Shown: positions 18,355 to 28,186, numbered from the stretch's first letter. The stretch: 64,000 nt of DNA from Pseudovibrio japonicus (GCF_014651595.1 NZ_BMXE01000003.1:496001-560000), one strand, 5' to 3'. Notes: generated by a model not told the origin, from the sequence alone. A program made the numbers and translations.

Positions 18355-18972
18355 ATGTCTAAGCGCCAGAGCGCCAAGTATAAACTAGACCGTCGGATGG
18401 GTGAAAACATCTGGGGTCGTCCTAAAAGCCCTGCGAACCGTCGTGAATATGGCCCAGGCCAGCACGGTCAGCGTCGTAAGGGTAAGCTTTCTGACTTTGG
18501 TGTGCAGCTGCGCGCTAAGCAGAAGCTGAAAGGCTACTACGGCAACATCTCTGAGAAACAGTTCCGTAAGACTTATGATGAAGCTTCCCGTCAGCGCGGC
18601 GATACTTCTGAAAACCTTATCGGTCTGCTCGAGTGCCGTCTTGACGCACTTGTTTACCGCGCGAAATTCGTTCCAACCGTGTTTGCTGCTCGTCAGTTCA
18701 TCAACCACGGTCACGTGAACGTAAACGGTCGTCGTGTGAACATCGGTTCTTACATGTGTAAGCCAGGCGACGTGATTGAAGTTCGTGAAAAGTCCAAGCA
18801 GCTGGCAATTGTACTGGAAGCAGTACAGTCCGCTGAGCGTGACATTCCTGACTACATTGACGTTGACACCAACAAACTGACCGCGACTTATGCTCGCGTT
18901 CCTGCTTTTGGTGACGTGCCTTACCCAGTTCTGATGGAACCAAACCTGGTTGTGGAATTCTATTCCCGCTAA
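18355..18972 (+). CDS. rpsD: 30S ribosomal protein S4
   Basis: This 205-residue primary 16S rRNA-binding protein helps start 30S assembly and is part of the ribosomal decoding-accuracy region. It begins [20 protein letters not shown] and has the S4 domain [31 protein letters not shown] (split) with [17 protein letters not shown]. Length is normal for alphaproteobacteria. TAAGGA is placed 7 nt before the ATG. It stands alone, away from the main ribosomal operons, as usual in this class, with its own terminator. Confidence 0.99.
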   Translation: MSKRQSAKYKLDRRMGENIWGRPKSPANRREYGPGQHGQRRKGKLSDFGVQLRAKQKLKGYYGNISEKQFRKTYDEASRQRGDTSENLIGLLECRLDALVYRAKFVPTVFAARQFINHGHVNVNGRRVNIGSYMCKPGDVIEVREKSKQLAIVLEAVQSAERDIPDYIDVDTNKLTATYARVPAFGDVPYPVLMEPNLVVEFYSR

Positions 18973-18999
18973 TAGGTTTGATCCTGAACGATTTGATTT

Positions 19000-19028
19000 G
19001 GGCTGCCCTTTGGGTGGCCCTTTTCTTT
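19000..19028 (+). terminator. Rho-independent terminator of rpsD
   Basis: GGGCTGCCC pairs with GGGTGGCCC (two G-U pairs) around TTT, followed by TTTTCTTT. Confidence 0.8.
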
Positions 19029-19104
19029 GGGCGGTGCTATTTCTCCCCACAGCAAAATGCATTTCCCATCGCTTGATAGAGACGAGTAAAGATAAGTTAT
19101 AGCC

Positions 19105-20070
19105 ATGAGCCAGTTAAGCGCAGAACAGACACCTGAGACCGCTCCTAAGGACAAGACCTTTGATCCTGATTGCCATCCACTTTTCCGTGCGGTGCCAAGT
19201 TCGGTTGAGTTCAAGAAGCTGCGTAAACGCTTGCTGCGTGAGACACGTCAGGCGATTTCTGATTACAAGATGGTGCCGGATGGAGCGAGCCCAGAGAAAA
19301 CCAAGTGGCTCGTCTGTCTGTCTGGCGGCAAAGACAGTTACACCCTGCTTGCGGTTCTGATGGACCTGAAGTGGCGCGGTCTTCTTCCTGTTGACCTGAT
19401 CGCCTGCAATCTAGACCAATCCCAGCCTGACTTCCCTCAGCATATTCTGCCTGAGTTCTTCGAGCGCTATGAGATCCCGAATAAGATTGTGCGCGAGAAC
19501 ACTTATGGGATTGTGACCGACAAGCTGCCGGAAAATTCAACCTACTGCTCTTTGTGCTCCCGTCTGCGCCGCGGTATCCTATATCGCACGGCGCGTGAGC
19601 TGGGCTGCGAAGCGATTGTGCTCGGGCACCACAGGGATGATGCGCTGGAAACCTTCATGATGAATATGTTCCATGGTGGACGTATGGCATCCATGCCGCC
19701 CAAGCTGGTGAATGATGAAGGTGACCTGATGGTGCTGCGCCCGCTGATGAACTCTTGTGAGGCGGATATTGAGAAGTTCTCCAAGGCGATGGAGTTCCCG
19801 ATCATACCTTGTAACCTGTGCGGCTCTCAGGATGGCTTGCAGCGTGTTCAGGTGAAGAATATGTTGCAGCAGTGGGAGAAGGAAACTCCGGGCCGTCTGG
19901 GTATCATGGCGCGTGCTCTGGCGCATGTGCGTCCATCTCATTTGCATGATGCAGAGGCGTTTGATTTTGTGGGACTGCGTCCGAACTCCGGTGAGGCTGG
20001 GGAGAGTGATCAGGAGCCGTGTGCTGCAGCAGAGGCGATGACCGAGAAGCTGTTTGGCAACGAGTTCTAG
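19105..20070 (+). CDS. ttcA: tRNA 2-thiocytidine biosynthesis protein TtcA
   Basis: This 321-residue iron-sulfur ATPase thiolates cytidine 32 in tRNA. The PP-loop SGGKDS is at residues 73-78. The Cys pairs C148/C151 (YCSLC) and C236/C239 (CNLC) are the candidate ligands of the essential [4Fe-4S] cluster and sulfur-transfer site. LDQSQPDFP and [15 protein letters not shown] are typical family stretches. It lies between rpsD and a small secreted ORF and has its own terminator. Confidence 0.95.
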   Translation: MSQLSAEQTPETAPKDKTFDPDCHPLFRAVPSSVEFKKLRKRLLRETRQAISDYKMVPDGASPEKTKWLVCLSGGKDSYTLLAVLMDLKWRGLLPVDLIACNLDQSQPDFPQHILPEFFERYEIPNKIVRENTYGIVTDKLPENSTYCSLCSRLRRGILYRTARELGCEAIVLGHHRDDALETFMMNMFHGGRMASMPPKLVNDEGDLMVLRPLMNSCEADIEKFSKAMEFPIIPCNLCGSQDGLQRVQVKNMLQQWEKETPGRLGIMARALAHVRPSHLHDAEAFDFVGLRPNSGEAGESDQEPCAAAEAMTEKLFGNEF

Positions 20071-20096
20071 GCTTGACGCGTGACTTGTTAGATTTG

Positions 20097-20135
20097 AAGC
20101 CGCCGCATGGGTGTGTGTGGCGGTTTTGTTTTTTG
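20097..20135 (+). terminator. Rho-independent terminator of ttcA
   Basis: AAGCCGCC (20097-20104) pairs with GGCGGTTT (20119-20126), followed by TGTTTTTTG. Confidence 0.75.
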
Positions 20136-20197
20136 AGGCTGGATATGGCTTTCTGATACTTGCGCATCCTCTGGCGAGGAAAGGTGTATTGGGGTAG

Positions 20198-20407
20198 TCA
20201 GTGTTGATCAGTTTCTTGTTTTAGCCCGCCGAAGGACTTGCAGGCGTCGGACCCGTTCAGCCAGGAGGGCTTGCGAAACACGGTCATGTTTTGGCATTCA
20301 TACCGGGCCAACCCTTCCTTATTGGTTGGAGTAATGCTGGCGGCAACTGCTCCCATTGCGGTGCCGGTGATGACGCCAAGGAGCAAAACTCTCAGATAAA
20401 GTTGCAT
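20198..20407 (-). CDS. Small exported protein of unknown function (69 aa)
   Basis: The first 23 residues look like a Sec signal peptide (MQLYLRVLLLGVITGTAMGA then VAAS). The mature part would be only about 45 residues, with two Cys (YECQN and DACKS) that could pair in the periplasm. No family is recognised. The frame is compact, ends before the next minus-strand gene, and has GAGAG just upstream of the ATG. It could be a lipoprotein-like or stress small protein; I cannot say more. Confidence 0.55.
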   Translation of the reverse strand: MQLYLRVLLLGVITGTAMGAVAASITPTNKEGLARYECQNMTVFRKPSWLNGSDACKSFGGLKQETDQH

Positions 20408-20509
20408 CTCTCATCCCCGTTGAACTCTCGATAAGACGTTTCTAGCAAGGGCAATGTGAGAGAGCTCTGAGAGCCGCGTTTATTTGGTGTTCAGGAAAGT
20501 TAAGCGAAG

Positions 20510-21172
20510 TTAAGCAGTCAGGCTGCTCCAGTTGATGGCCAGGCAATCGGTCTTGCCGGTTGCTTGTGTGAAGTTTTCAAGAGGCAGGTCGGCAGATGGT
20601 TGCTCATGTGGGGCAACGTGGAGGGTATGCCAGCCAGCGGCTTTGGCAGGTTTGATATCCTTTTCCAGATTGTCTCCGACGAAGAGTGCTGTTTGCGGCG
20701 AAATGCTGTGTTTGTCCTCAAGTTTGCGCAAGAGTGGCACGCTGGGTTTGCATTCTGCGGGGAATACATCGCCGCTGGCATACGCAAAATCGACGTGATC
20801 GAGAATGCCGAGCTTGTTCATAACCGCCCATTGGAATTTTGAGGGGCCGTTTGTCATCACACCAATCTGGCAGTGGAAGTTCGCTTTCAGGAGCGATATC
20901 GCTTCGAAGATACCGGTATAGGGAGCCTGTGCCTCTGCCCATTTGCGGGTGAAGGTATCGAGGGCTTTGGTCTGTTCGTCCTGCTTCATCTGCGGAAAAC
21001 ATGATTGCACAGCTTCCAGACCGCTGTGCTCGCCATTGTGTAGCATATGGCGCAGCCAGGTATTGCTGTGTTTGTTGTATTGCTCGCCAAAGACCTCAAA
21101 GAACATTTTGGGATAGGAGGCTTTGTGATGGCAGATGGTGCCGTCTAAATCGAAAACAATGGTCTTGAACAT
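20510..21172 (-). CDS. HAD-superfamily hydrolase
   Basis: This 220-residue phosphatase-type protein of the haloacid dehalogenase superfamily has motif I FDLDGT with D8/D10, motif II near VMTNGPSKFQ, and motif IV VGDNLEKDIKPAKAAGW, in which the Asp pair binds Mg2+. The C1-type cap lies between motifs I and II. It starts at the ATG at 21172, right before MFKTIVFDLD; the open frame reaches 21232 without family similarity. Substrate is unknown; phosphoglycolate- or pyrimidine-nucleotidase-like activity is possible. Confidence 0.85.
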   Translation of the reverse strand: MFKTIVFDLDGTICHHKASYPKMFFEVFGEQYNKHSNTWLRHMLHNGEHSGLEAVQSCFPQMKQDEQTKALDTFTRKWAEAQAPYTGIFEAISLLKANFHCQIGVMTNGPSKFQWAVMNKLGILDHVDFAYASGDVFPAECKPSVPLLRKLEDKHSISPQTALFVGDNLEKDIKPAKAAGWHTLHVAPHEQPSADLPLENFTQATGKTDCLAINWSSLTA

Positions 21173-21233
21173 ATTCTGTCTGCTTACCGTGAAAAGTGCA
21201 GATAAGACTAGTGATTTGCGGCGGCATGGCAAA

Positions 21234-21263
21234 CAAAAAACGGGCCCTCGAATGAAGGCCCGC
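21234..21263 (-). terminator. Terminator after grxD
   Basis: CGGGCC (21241-21246) pairs with GGCCCG (21257-21262); on the minus strand TTTTTTG follows, past the grxD stop. Confidence 0.7.
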
Positions 21264-21291
21264 TTTGAAGAAACTGATTTTCGGCAGAGAC

Positions 21292-21627
21292 TTATGCAGC
21301 AGGTGCGGTCTCTATGCCTTTTTCTGCAAACAGAGCCTGCAGTTCCTGAGACTGGAACATCTCGCGGATAATATCACAGCCACCAATGAACTCACCTTTG
21401 ACGTAGAGCTGTGGGATTGTTGGCCACTGGCTGTAATCTTTGATGCCCTGGCGCAGGCTATCGTCTTCCAGAACGTTATGGCCGACGTATTTTACGCCGA
21501 TGTAATCCAGAATCTGCACAGACTGGCCGGAGAAGCCACACTGTGGGAAGCTTGGAGTGCCTTTCATGAAGAGCACTACATCGTTGTTCTCTACTTCGTG
21601 CTTGATCCAGTTTTGGATATCGCTCAT
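21292..21627 (-). CDS. grxD: Monothiol glutaredoxin, Grx4 type
   Basis: This 111-residue CGFS-type glutaredoxin binds a glutathione-ligated [2Fe-2S] cluster and delivers or senses iron-sulfur clusters. The CGFS motif is at residues 30-33 (FPQCGFSGQ), and K22, the WPTIPQLYVKGEF loop and GGCDI follow. The ATG at 21627 has AAAGGA upstream and matches the family N-terminus (MSDIQNWIKHEV); the frame extends to 21660. It is co-directional with bolA just upstream, the usual partner in holding the cluster. Confidence 0.95.
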   Translation of the reverse strand: MSDIQNWIKHEVENNDVVLFMKGTPSFPQCGFSGQSVQILDYIGVKYVGHNVLEDDSLRQGIKDYSQWPTIPQLYVKGEFIGGCDIIREMFQSQELQALFAEKGIETAPAA

Positions 21628-21759
21628 TTCGTCGAGTTCCTTTCGCTCGACCGGGGTCAAAGCCCGGTGACCGTGATTGTACTTTTTTCGTGGTGCGGCC
21701 CATCATATGGTAAATTTGCATGCAAAATGCAAGAAAAAGGTCGCACCGCTTTTTGTTCG

Positions 21760-21993
21760 TTATTCCGGAGCAGAGGTCTGCAACGCCAAAGCGTGCAAAT
21801 CGTCGCCCATTTTTCCCTTAAGAGCCTGATACACCATTTGGTGCTGCTGCACGCGGGATTTGCCGCGGAAACTTTCCGAGATTACGACGGCAGCGTAATG
21901 GTCGCCATCACCTGCCAGATCTCTGATTTCCACGTGTGCGTTTGGCAAAGCCTCTTTGATGAGGGTCTGTAGTTCGCCTGCGTCCATGGCCAT
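21760..21993 (-). CDS. bolA: BolA family protein
   Basis: This 77-residue protein has the BolA fold and forms a heterodimer with Grx4, sharing a [2Fe-2S] cluster; it may also act in DNA binding. The core stretch HYAAVVISESFRGKSRVQQHQMVYQ (split) carries the conserved His and SxxFxGxxxxxxHQ pattern. It starts at the ATG at 21993. Its placement between purL and grxD is the conserved alphaproteobacterial order. Confidence 0.92.
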   Translation of the reverse strand: MAMDAGELQTLIKEALPNAHVEIRDLAGDGDHYAAVVISESFRGKSRVQQHQMVYQALKGKMGDDLHALALQTSAPE

Positions 21994-22107
21994 GAGTATG
22001 CCTCCTTGCCCGACTGGGTTGCTTCTGTTTGGTTGCTTCTCTCATCATACATGAAGAGAGAAGCGAATCTTATTTAGAACTCAGTTTAGCAGTTCGGTGG
22101 ACGAGTA

Positions 22108-24309
22108 TCAGCTCGCCTGCATAAAATGCGGGAACCATCCCTCGAAAGCATTGTTCAGCTCTGCAACTGACACACTGATTTTATCGCCAAGAACAAGAGT
22201 ATCACCCCCAGTCTTACCGATTTCTTCAGTGCTGATACCAGCGTCGATCGCATCTTCCAAGAAGGCAGCGAGCTTTTCCTCTGCCACAGTCACAATATAG
22301 CGACATTGATCTTCACCAAACAGAATGGCATGAGGATGATCGCCTGCAACTTTTACTGTTGCGCCGAGTTTGCCTTTGATTGCCATTTCGGCAAGCGCGA
22401 CAGCCAGACCACCGGATGAAATGTCGTGTGCAGCTGTGATACGGCCTTCTGTGATCGCTTCACGCACGAATGTGCCTGTGAGTTTCTCAACTTCCAGATC
22501 AACAGGGGGAGGGGCGCCTTCTTCGCGGCCCAGAATTTCCTCAAGATATTGGGAGGAACCCAGATGCTTGCCTTCGCCGCCTAAGACAACGATGGTTTCG
22601 CCTGCGCTTACAAAGGCACTGCCCACGCGCTTGGTGACGTCTTTGAGAAGACCTACGCCGCCGATTGCGGGTGTTGGCAAAATGCCTTCGCCGTAGGTTT
22701 CGTTGTAAAGGGACACGTTTCCGGAAACGATCGGGGTTTCCAGTGCCTCACAAGCTTCGCCGATACCTTTCAGGCAGCCAACGAACTGGCCCATGATCTC
22801 TGGCTTTTCAGGGTTGCCGAAGTTCAGGTTGTCGGTGATTGCCAGAGGCAGAGAGCCAACTGCGGACAGGTTGCGGTAGGTTTCTGCAACAGCCTGTTTG
22901 CCGCCTTCATATGGGTTTGCGTAGCAATAGCGTGGGTTCACGTCTACGGTAAAGGCGAGGCCTTTGTCCGTTCCGTCCACACGGATGACACCAGCATCGC
23001 CGCCCGGCGTTGCTGCTGAGTTGCCCTGAATGAGCGTGTCGTACTGCTCGTAGACCCAGCGTCGGGAGGAACCATTTGCACCGCCGATGAGTTTCAGCAG
23101 GGCTTCTTTGTAGTCTGCTGGTTCTTCGATGTTGGATGCAGCGATTTCCTCTGGCTCAGGCCACTGTGTCCATGGGCGATCGTACTCAGGGGCTTCATCG
23201 CCGAGTTCCTTGATCGGCAGGTTGGCCATGACCTGACCGTACTGCTTCACAACAAAGCGCAGGGTGTCGGTGGTGACGCCACAGATAGCAAAGTCCAGTC
23301 CCCACTTGGTGAAGATGGCTTCGGCTTCTTTTTCCTTGGATGGCTCAAGAACCATGAGCATGCGCTCTTGGCTTTCGGAGAGCATCATCTCGTAGGCGGT
23401 CATGTTTTCTTCGCGGGCCGGAACTTTGTCCAGATCAAGCTCGATACCGAGATTGCCTTTTGCGCCCATTTCGACTGCAGAACAGGTGAGGCCAGCTGCG
23501 CCCATGTCCTGAATTGCGATAACCGCACCGGTCTTCATCAACTCAAGGCAAGCTTCCATCAGGCACTTTTCAGTGAAGGGGTCACCAACCTGGACGGTTG
23601 GGCGCTTCTCGTCGATGGAATCGTCGAATTCAGCGGAGGCCATTGTTGCGCCGCCAACACCGTCGCGGCCTGTTTTGGCGCCAAGGTAGACCACAGGAAG
23701 GCCGACACCTTTTGCTTCAGACAGGAAGATCTTGTCGGAATCGGCAAGGCCTGCAGCAAAGGCGTTTACCAGGCAGTTGCCGTTGTAGGATTTGTGGAAC
23801 TCCACTTCGCCGCCCACAGTCGGGACACCGAAGGAGTTGCCGTATCCACCTACGCCGGAGACAACACCGGATACAAGGTGGCGGGTGCGTGGATGATCTG
23901 GCTCACCAAAGCGCAGAGCATTCATGGCTGCGACCGGGCGTGCACCCATGGTGAACACGTCGCGCAGAATGCCGCCAACGCCGGTTGCGGCGCCCTGATA
24001 TGGCTCGATGTAAGATGGGTGGTTGTGGCTTTCCATCTTAAAGACGACTGCCTGCCCATCATCGATGTCGACAACACCTGCGTTCTCGCCCGGTCCCTGA
24101 ATAACGCGGGGGCCGGTAGTCGGGAGTGTCTTCAACCATTTCTTGGAGGATTTGTAGGAGCAATGCTCGTTCCACATTGCGGAGAAAATACCAAGCTCGG
24201 TGAAGGTTGGCTCTCTGCCAATCAGCTCCAGGATGCGAGCATATTCGTCTTCCTTAAGACCGTGGGCCTCAATGAGCTCGGGGGTGATCTTAACGCTATT
24301 TTGGATCAT
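22108..24309 (-). CDS. purL: Phosphoribosylformylglycinamidine synthase subunit PurL
   Basis: This is the ATP-dependent synthetase subunit that converts FGAR and glutamine-derived ammonia to FGAM in purine synthesis, with PurQ (glutaminase) and PurS as partners. The short, bacterial PurL type is shown by about 733 residues and by [51 protein letters not shown] and [14 protein letters not shown] chose the ATG at 24309, giving [18 protein letters not shown] as in relatives; ATGs at 24354 and 24375 are open in frame, and 24354 has AAGGAG just 3 nt away. It is separated from purQ by about 6 kb, unlike the usual adjacency. Confidence 0.96.
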   Translation of the reverse strand: MIQNSVKITPELIEAHGLKEDEYARILELIGREPTFTELGIFSAMWNEHCSYKSSKKWLKTLPTTGPRVIQGPGENAGVVDIDDGQAVVFKMESHNHPSYIEPYQGAATGVGGILRDVFTMGARPVAAMNALRFGEPDHPRTRHLVSGVVSGVGGYGNSFGVPTVGGEVEFHKSYNGNCLVNAFAAGLADSDKIFLSEAKGVGLPVVYLGAKTGRDGVGGATMASAEFDDSIDEKRPTVQVGDPFTEKCLMEACLELMKTGAVIAIQDMGAAGLTCSAVEMGAKGNLGIELDLDKVPAREENMTAYEMMLSESQERMLMVLEPSKEKEAEAIFTKWGLDFAICGVTTDTLRFVVKQYGQVMANLPIKELGDEAPEYDRPWTQWPEPEEIAASNIEEPADYKEALLKLIGGANGSSRRWVYEQYDTLIQGNSAATPGGDAGVIRVDGTDKGLAFTVDVNPRYCYANPYEGGKQAVAETYRNLSAVGSLPLAITDNLNFGNPEKPEIMGQFVGCLKGIGEACEALETPIVSGNVSLYNETYGEGILPTPAIGGVGLLKDVTKRVGSAFVSAGETIVVLGGEGKHLGSSQYLEEILGREEGAPPPVDLEVEKLTGTFVREAITEGRITAAHDISSGGLAVALAEMAIKGKLGATVKVAGDHPHAILFGEDQCRYIVTVAEEKLAAFLEDAIDAGISTEEIGKTGGDTLVLGDKISVSVAELNNAFEGWFPHFMQAS

Positions 24310-24492
24310 CACACTCAGAAAATTTGGGCGCATTGCGCCGGGGCCAAATGTCATGGGCTCCTTAACAGGATTCATTTGAAAATGGAAACTATCGAGGCGG
24401 ATTTTTTAGATTTTTTGCTGCCAAGGCATGGTTTTTCGCAGCGTGATGCAAAGTCGTTCTGTAAGAATTTAGGTGGTGTGTAATTAATTGAA

Positions 24493-24516
24493 TTAGCTGA
24501 AAAAATTTTCAGCTAA
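24493..24516. repeat. Perfect 11-bp palindrome between purL and the secreted-protein gene
   Basis: TTAGCTGAAAA (24493-24503) pairs with TTTTCAGCTAA (24506-24516). On the minus strand it follows the small secreted gene by 20 bp and ends in T-rich sequence, so it may end that transcript. It may instead be an operator for purL, whose promoter must be near. Confidence 0.6.
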
Positions 24517-24536
24517 AATTGAGGGTGGTAATGCTG

Positions 24537-25049
24537 CTAGAAGGTGATTTCGCCTTGCACTGTTGTTACGGACAAGGTCATGTTGGGCAGGATCGTACGG
24601 TTCCATGTTCCGTGGCCCTTTGCGTTTGCCCAAGCGCCATCACCGCCGAGCACTGTCCAGGTTCCGGTATACTTCCCTTCATTGATCTCGGTGATCTCGT
24701 AACTGAGTGCAAATGGGTCGCCGTCTTTGTCCTTTAAACTACAGACACCGCCACCCTGGACTTTCATGTTCTTGATAACAGCCCCACCAAAACAGCTGCC
24801 TGAAACCAAATCAAATGGATCTGAGGGATCTGCGCTCAGGAAGACGTAGTCGGAGTTGAGACGCTGGAGGGTCAAGTCATCTGTAATGATGGCGTTGTTG
24901 TACAGGCCAAAGGAGACGAGTTGGCCGGTTTGAGAGTATCCTGCTGCGCGGGCGTTGATCTGTGCTGCGTGCGTGATGAGCGCACTGGCTCCCAGAGTGG
25001 TAGCGAAAACGGTTCCGAGTACGGCAATTCTTTTCGCAAGGGGTAACAT
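24537..25049 (-). CDS. Exported protein of unknown function (170 aa)
   Basis: The N-terminus MLPLAKRIAVLGTVFATTLG followed by SALITHA is a Sec signal peptide; the mature part is about 145 residues. The second half reads KYTGTWTVLGGDGAWANAKG, a Gly/Trp-rich beta pattern like the allene-oxide-cyclase or lipocalin-type barrels of secreted proteins, but the match is weak. Two Cys in the mature part (SGSCFGG and GGVCSLK) could pair. AAGGA is 11 nt before the ATG. I do not recognise a family. Confidence 0.65.
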   Translation of the reverse strand: MLPLAKRIAVLGTVFATTLGASALITHAAQINARAAGYSQTGQLVSFGLYNNAIITDDLTLQRLNSDYVFLSADPSDPFDLVSGSCFGGAVIKNMKVQGGGVCSLKDKDGDPFALSYEITEINEGKYTGTWTVLGGDGAWANAKGHGTWNRTILPNMTLSVTTVQGEITF

Positions 25050-25398
25050 CGCAGACAGTCCTTTGCAGGTTTGCCCGGCGTCTTGGCCAAGCCCGTGTAT
25101 TTTCTCAATGCAACCACAGCTATTGAGCCTGTTTCAACGAAGACCTGTTGAACTGGTTAGGTTTGCGTTTCGAGTGTTACAAAGAGCGTACTGCAACATT
25201 TACGCTTCGGAAATATTCATTAACTTACTGTATTTACTACCTACTTTAAATTTATAGGGAGCGTTTTTATGATTTTAAAACTCTCATTTGCGATGCTTTC
25301 CTGTGCCTCCAACTAGGCGCCTTATGCCAGTACTCAGAATTGGCTGTCTAACAAGAATTCGCCGATGCTTATGTAGTGTCAGGTGAGCGGAGATAAGG
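25050..25398. other. 349-bp divergent intergenic region
   Basis: It separates the secreted-protein gene (minus) from the HlyD-FUSC pair (plus). The middle (25180-25320) is AT-rich and probably holds both promoters. I see no ORF or strong repeat in it. Confidence 0.5.
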
Positions 25399-26382
25399 GT
25401 GCCTGGAGGTGTTCATTATATAAGTGGTCCGATCAAGGTGATCATAGGCGCATGCGCCTTGGTCGGCGCTTATTTTGTCCTCGATTATTTTCTTACCTAT
25501 ACCGCTGATGCTTATGTCTCTGCAGATGTTGTGTTTGTTTCTCCTGAGATTTCTGGATTTGTGACTGAAGTCCCGATTCCTCGAAACGAGCCGGTAAAAG
25601 CCGGGGATTTGCTTATGCAGATTGACCGTGAGCCATTCGCTTTGGCTGTGCTGGAAGCGCGCGCAGAAGAGATGCAGGCATTGGCGAACCTTCGCCGCAC
25701 TGAAGTGGAGGTTCAAGTGGCGGAATCCGCTGTCACTGCAGCAGTTGCTAAAGTGGCTAATCTGTCAGCCCAGCAACAGCGTTTTGAGGAACTCACCGAC
25801 AATGGCTTTGTTACCCAGCAGCGACTGGATAATATTACGCTTGCTCTCGAAGAGGCGAATGCAGAGACGCAGTCGGCTAGAGAAAGCTTACGTGCAGTCG
25901 CGCATCAGGTCGAGGTTATGCGTGCCACATACGAGGCGGCGCAGGCAGCAATGTCGCTGGCGGAATATAACCTTGAAAGATCCTCCCTCACAGCCCCCGC
26001 AGACGGTGTCGTGAGTGAATACGCCATTACTCCAGGGGGGTATGCTTTACAGGGTGTGCCGCAGCTGGCGCTCATCACAAACAGCAACTGGCGGATTATT
26101 GCCAACCTGATTGAACGGCACGCTGCTAGGTTGAAACCGGGGCAGACGGTTTACTTCCAAGTCTCCAGTGATCCCTACCGTATTCACAAAGGTACTGTGC
26201 GCTCGATTGGTCGTGGTGTCTCGCGCAGGGATGAGAACCCTCGTGTCATGCCATACATTCCGCTGACGACGGACTGGATACGGCTTTCGCAGCGGTTTCC
26301 AGTCGAGATTGATATGGGGCCGCTTCTGGATCATCACACCCCCATGCATGGTGGAGACGCCCGCGTCTTCATTTTTCATTAG
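25399..26382 (+). CDS. HlyD-type membrane fusion protein
   Basis: This 327-residue periplasmic adaptor has one N-terminal TM helix (IKVIIGACALVGAYFVLDYF, 12-31) and the biotinyl-lipoyl/barrel pattern of HlyD/EmrA/AaeA proteins: VSPEISGFVTEVPIPRNEPV, a coiled-coil hairpin (about 85-175, heptad-rich QAEE/QQRFEE), then LTAPADGVVSEYAITPGGYA. The start is GTG at 25399 with GGAG 6 nt upstream. It is followed 9 bp on by a FUSC-type partner, forming an AaeAB-like aromatic-acid efflux pair; the substrate is inferred only from the family. Confidence 0.88.
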   Translation: MPGGVHYISGPIKVIIGACALVGAYFVLDYFLTYTADAYVSADVVFVSPEISGFVTEVPIPRNEPVKAGDLLMQIDREPFALAVLEARAEEMQALANLRRTEVEVQVAESAVTAAVAKVANLSAQQQRFEELTDNGFVTQQRLDNITLALEEANAETQSARESLRAVAHQVEVMRATYEAAQAAMSLAEYNLERSSLTAPADGVVSEYAITPGGYALQGVPQLALITNSNWRIIANLIERHAARLKPGQTVYFQVSSDPYRIHKGTVRSIGRGVSRRDENPRVMPYIPLTTDWIRLSQRFPVEIDMGPLLDHHTPMHGGDARVFIFH

Positions 26383-26391
26383 GTGGGTGCC

Positions 26392-27450
26392 ATGTTCTTC
26401 AATTACGTTCTCGGTTTACGAACAAGTCTGATGGTTACACTGGCAGCTATTATCGCGTTGCTGGTTGATGTAGATGACCCATGGTGGTCAGCTATGTCCG
26501 CCCTGACAGTGGCTAATGCAGACTGGACCAATGTGTGGCGTAAAGGCATGCAGCGCGTTATTGGGACAATCATCGGTGGTTTTTCTGGCTACTGGATCGC
26601 CCTTATGGTTAAAAACTACCATTTTTTCCAATGGATTGCTGTCGGCTCTTTGGCAGCGTTCGCTATTTATAAGCGGATGGCGAGCCCGAATTTTGCGTAT
26701 GCCTGGCTGCTGGGGAGTGTGACGGCGATGCTGGCTATTTATGCTTCCTTCACACAAATCGAGGGTCTCTTTCTCCTGATGGTTGATCGGACTATTGCTG
26801 TTGTGATTGGTGTTATGACGGCGGCTGTGGTCTCTTACTTCATGAATGAAGACAGCTCTCTAGCTGTCGGGATTGGTCCTTATCTTCCCCCTAATATCGA
26901 TACGATGGATAAGAACTGGGTGTTTGCATTATGTGTTAGTGGCGCCGCTGTCGCGGTGATTGCTCCAATTGTTTACGTTGGTCATGATTTGGCGGCCATG
27001 GTGCAGATCATTATTACGTCGCTCGTGGTGCTTTATGGGCCTGCTGTCTCCGTAAAGAAGTTTGCTCTGAACCGGACTTTGGGCTGTTTTATTGGCGGCC
27101 TGATGGGGTTTGCGCTTATTGGGCTTGGTCTGCAGTCGTTCTTTTGGTGGGGCTTGCTGCTGGCGATCGGCCTGTTTTTCCTTGCATCAGTCCATCAAGG
27201 CGATAGCTACTGGTCTTACGCAGGTATGCAAGGCGGGTATGCCTTCGTTGTTGCCGCCTTGGCGTCTTCTGGACCTGTCGACAATTTCAATCAGGTGATT
27301 GATCGTCTCGTCGGTGTGGTCTTGGGGGTTCTCATATCCATTGCAGTTCTGGTTGTGGTTCGTATCTGGCAGGGGGCGGATTTTCCGGATATTGAGCATA
27401 TGAACCGTCAGAGAGCTCTTGAGGCACAAGTAAAGAAAGAGAGGCCGTAA
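26392..27450 (+). CDS. FUSC-family (AaeB/YccS-like) inner-membrane transporter
   Basis: This 352-residue protein has two groups of hydrophobic helices with the FUSC pattern: an N-terminal set with DPWWSAMSALTVANADWT and RVIGTIIGGFSGYWIALM, then a second set with GALGGRTIL-like NRTLGCFIGGLMGFALIG. It is shorter than full AaeB (about 650 residues), with one FUSC unit. The ATG at 26392 has AGGTGG 5 nt upstream; GTG at 26383 is an alternative. It probably pairs with the HlyD protein encoded just before it. The 3' end lies inside a perfect hairpin. Confidence 0.85.
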   Translation: MFFNYVLGLRTSLMVTLAAIIALLVDVDDPWWSAMSALTVANADWTNVWRKGMQRVIGTIIGGFSGYWIALMVKNYHFFQWIAVGSLAAFAIYKRMASPNFAYAWLLGSVTAMLAIYASFTQIEGLFLLMVDRTIAVVIGVMTAAVVSYFMNEDSSLAVGIGPYLPPNIDTMDKNWVFALCVSGAAVAVIAPIVYVGHDLAAMVQIIITSLVVLYGPAVSVKKFALNRTLGCFIGGLMGFALIGLGLQSFFWWGLLLAIGLFFLASVHQGDSYWSYAGMQGGYAFVVAALASSGPVDNFNQVIDRLVGVVLGVLISIAVLVVVRIWQGADFPDIEHMNRQRALEAQVKKERP

Positions 27451-27465
27451 AATCACGGCCTCTCT
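27436..27465. terminator. Perfect 11-bp hairpin between the convergent FUSC and peroxiredoxin genes
   Basis: AGAGAGGCCGT (27438-27448) pairs perfectly with ACGGCCTCTCT (27455-27465) around a 6-nt loop. On the minus strand it is followed by TTCTTTAC; on the plus strand there is no clear T-run. It overlaps the last codons of the FUSC gene. Confidence 0.7.
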
Positions 27466-27498
27466 GTGCATCAAGAAATTTGTTTGTGGTATATTTGA

Positions 27499-28035
27499 TT
27501 ACAGTGCTCCGGTGTATTCACCGCGAGCGGGATAATCATTCTTGATGCAGAAGTCGAGGGCACCGAGCATTGGCTTAAAGTCAGGACGTGCAAATGGCAT
27601 GGTCTGCACGTTGCCGAAGTAAAGGGTGCCGTCAGGCTTTACAAAGAACAGGCCCGGTTCTGCAAACAGGTCTGGTTCTTCAACACCGATTGATGTCTTG
27701 CCGTGGCCTGCTGAGATGTACAGGCCCCATTCGCGCGCCTTGGTCAGAGAAACACCGTAACCAACGCGCAGTTTGTCTGCTTTGATTGACTCGGCAAATT
27801 TCTCGGCGCGACCTTGTGTATCGGTCGACAGGGCCACGGTCTTCACGCCGCGTTCTGCAAACTCTGGTGTCAGGCGTTCTAGTTCTTTTAGGTAGTTTGC
27901 GCAGATGGGACAGTGCAAGCCACGGTAAAAAACAACCAGCGTGGCGAAGTTGGATGCGTCTGTTGACAGGTCGAATGTACCACCACCAACGAGGTTCGCA
28001 GACAGGCTTGGGACTTTCTGGCGAGGGATAAGCAT
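27499..28035 (-). CDS. AhpC/TSA-like peroxiredoxin family protein (CPxC type)
   Basis: This 178-residue thioredoxin-fold protein has FYRGLHCPICANYLKEL around residues 36-52, where C42 and C45 replace the usual single peroxidatic Cys of the VCTxE motif. This CPxC form is seen in the peroxiredoxin-like DUF899/AhpC-like groups; it may reduce peroxide or act as a thiol-disulfide protein. The start is the ATG at 28035 with AGGAG just upstream; a frame open to 28104 has no such site. It is divergent from an AraC-type regulator. Confidence 0.8.
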   Translation of the reverse strand: MLIPRQKVPSLSANLVGGGTFDLSTDASNFATLVVFYRGLHCPICANYLKELERLTPEFAERGVKTVALSTDTQGRAEKFAESIKADKLRVGYGVSLTKAREWGLYISAGHGKTSIGVEEPDLFAEPGLFFVKPDGTLYFGNVQTMPFARPDFKPMLGALDFCIKNDYPARGEYTGAL

Positions 28036-28186
28036 TTTGTTCTCCTGAGCTGGTTTCTTTTTCTTCTTATCGCATTGCTCAATTCGTTTTTCTTGAAACG
28101 GCAAATAGCAGTGGTCGATTTGTGCTTATTATGATACTGAACGTTTGATTGCTTTTTGTACGGAATAACTGACTGAGAGTTCGGAT

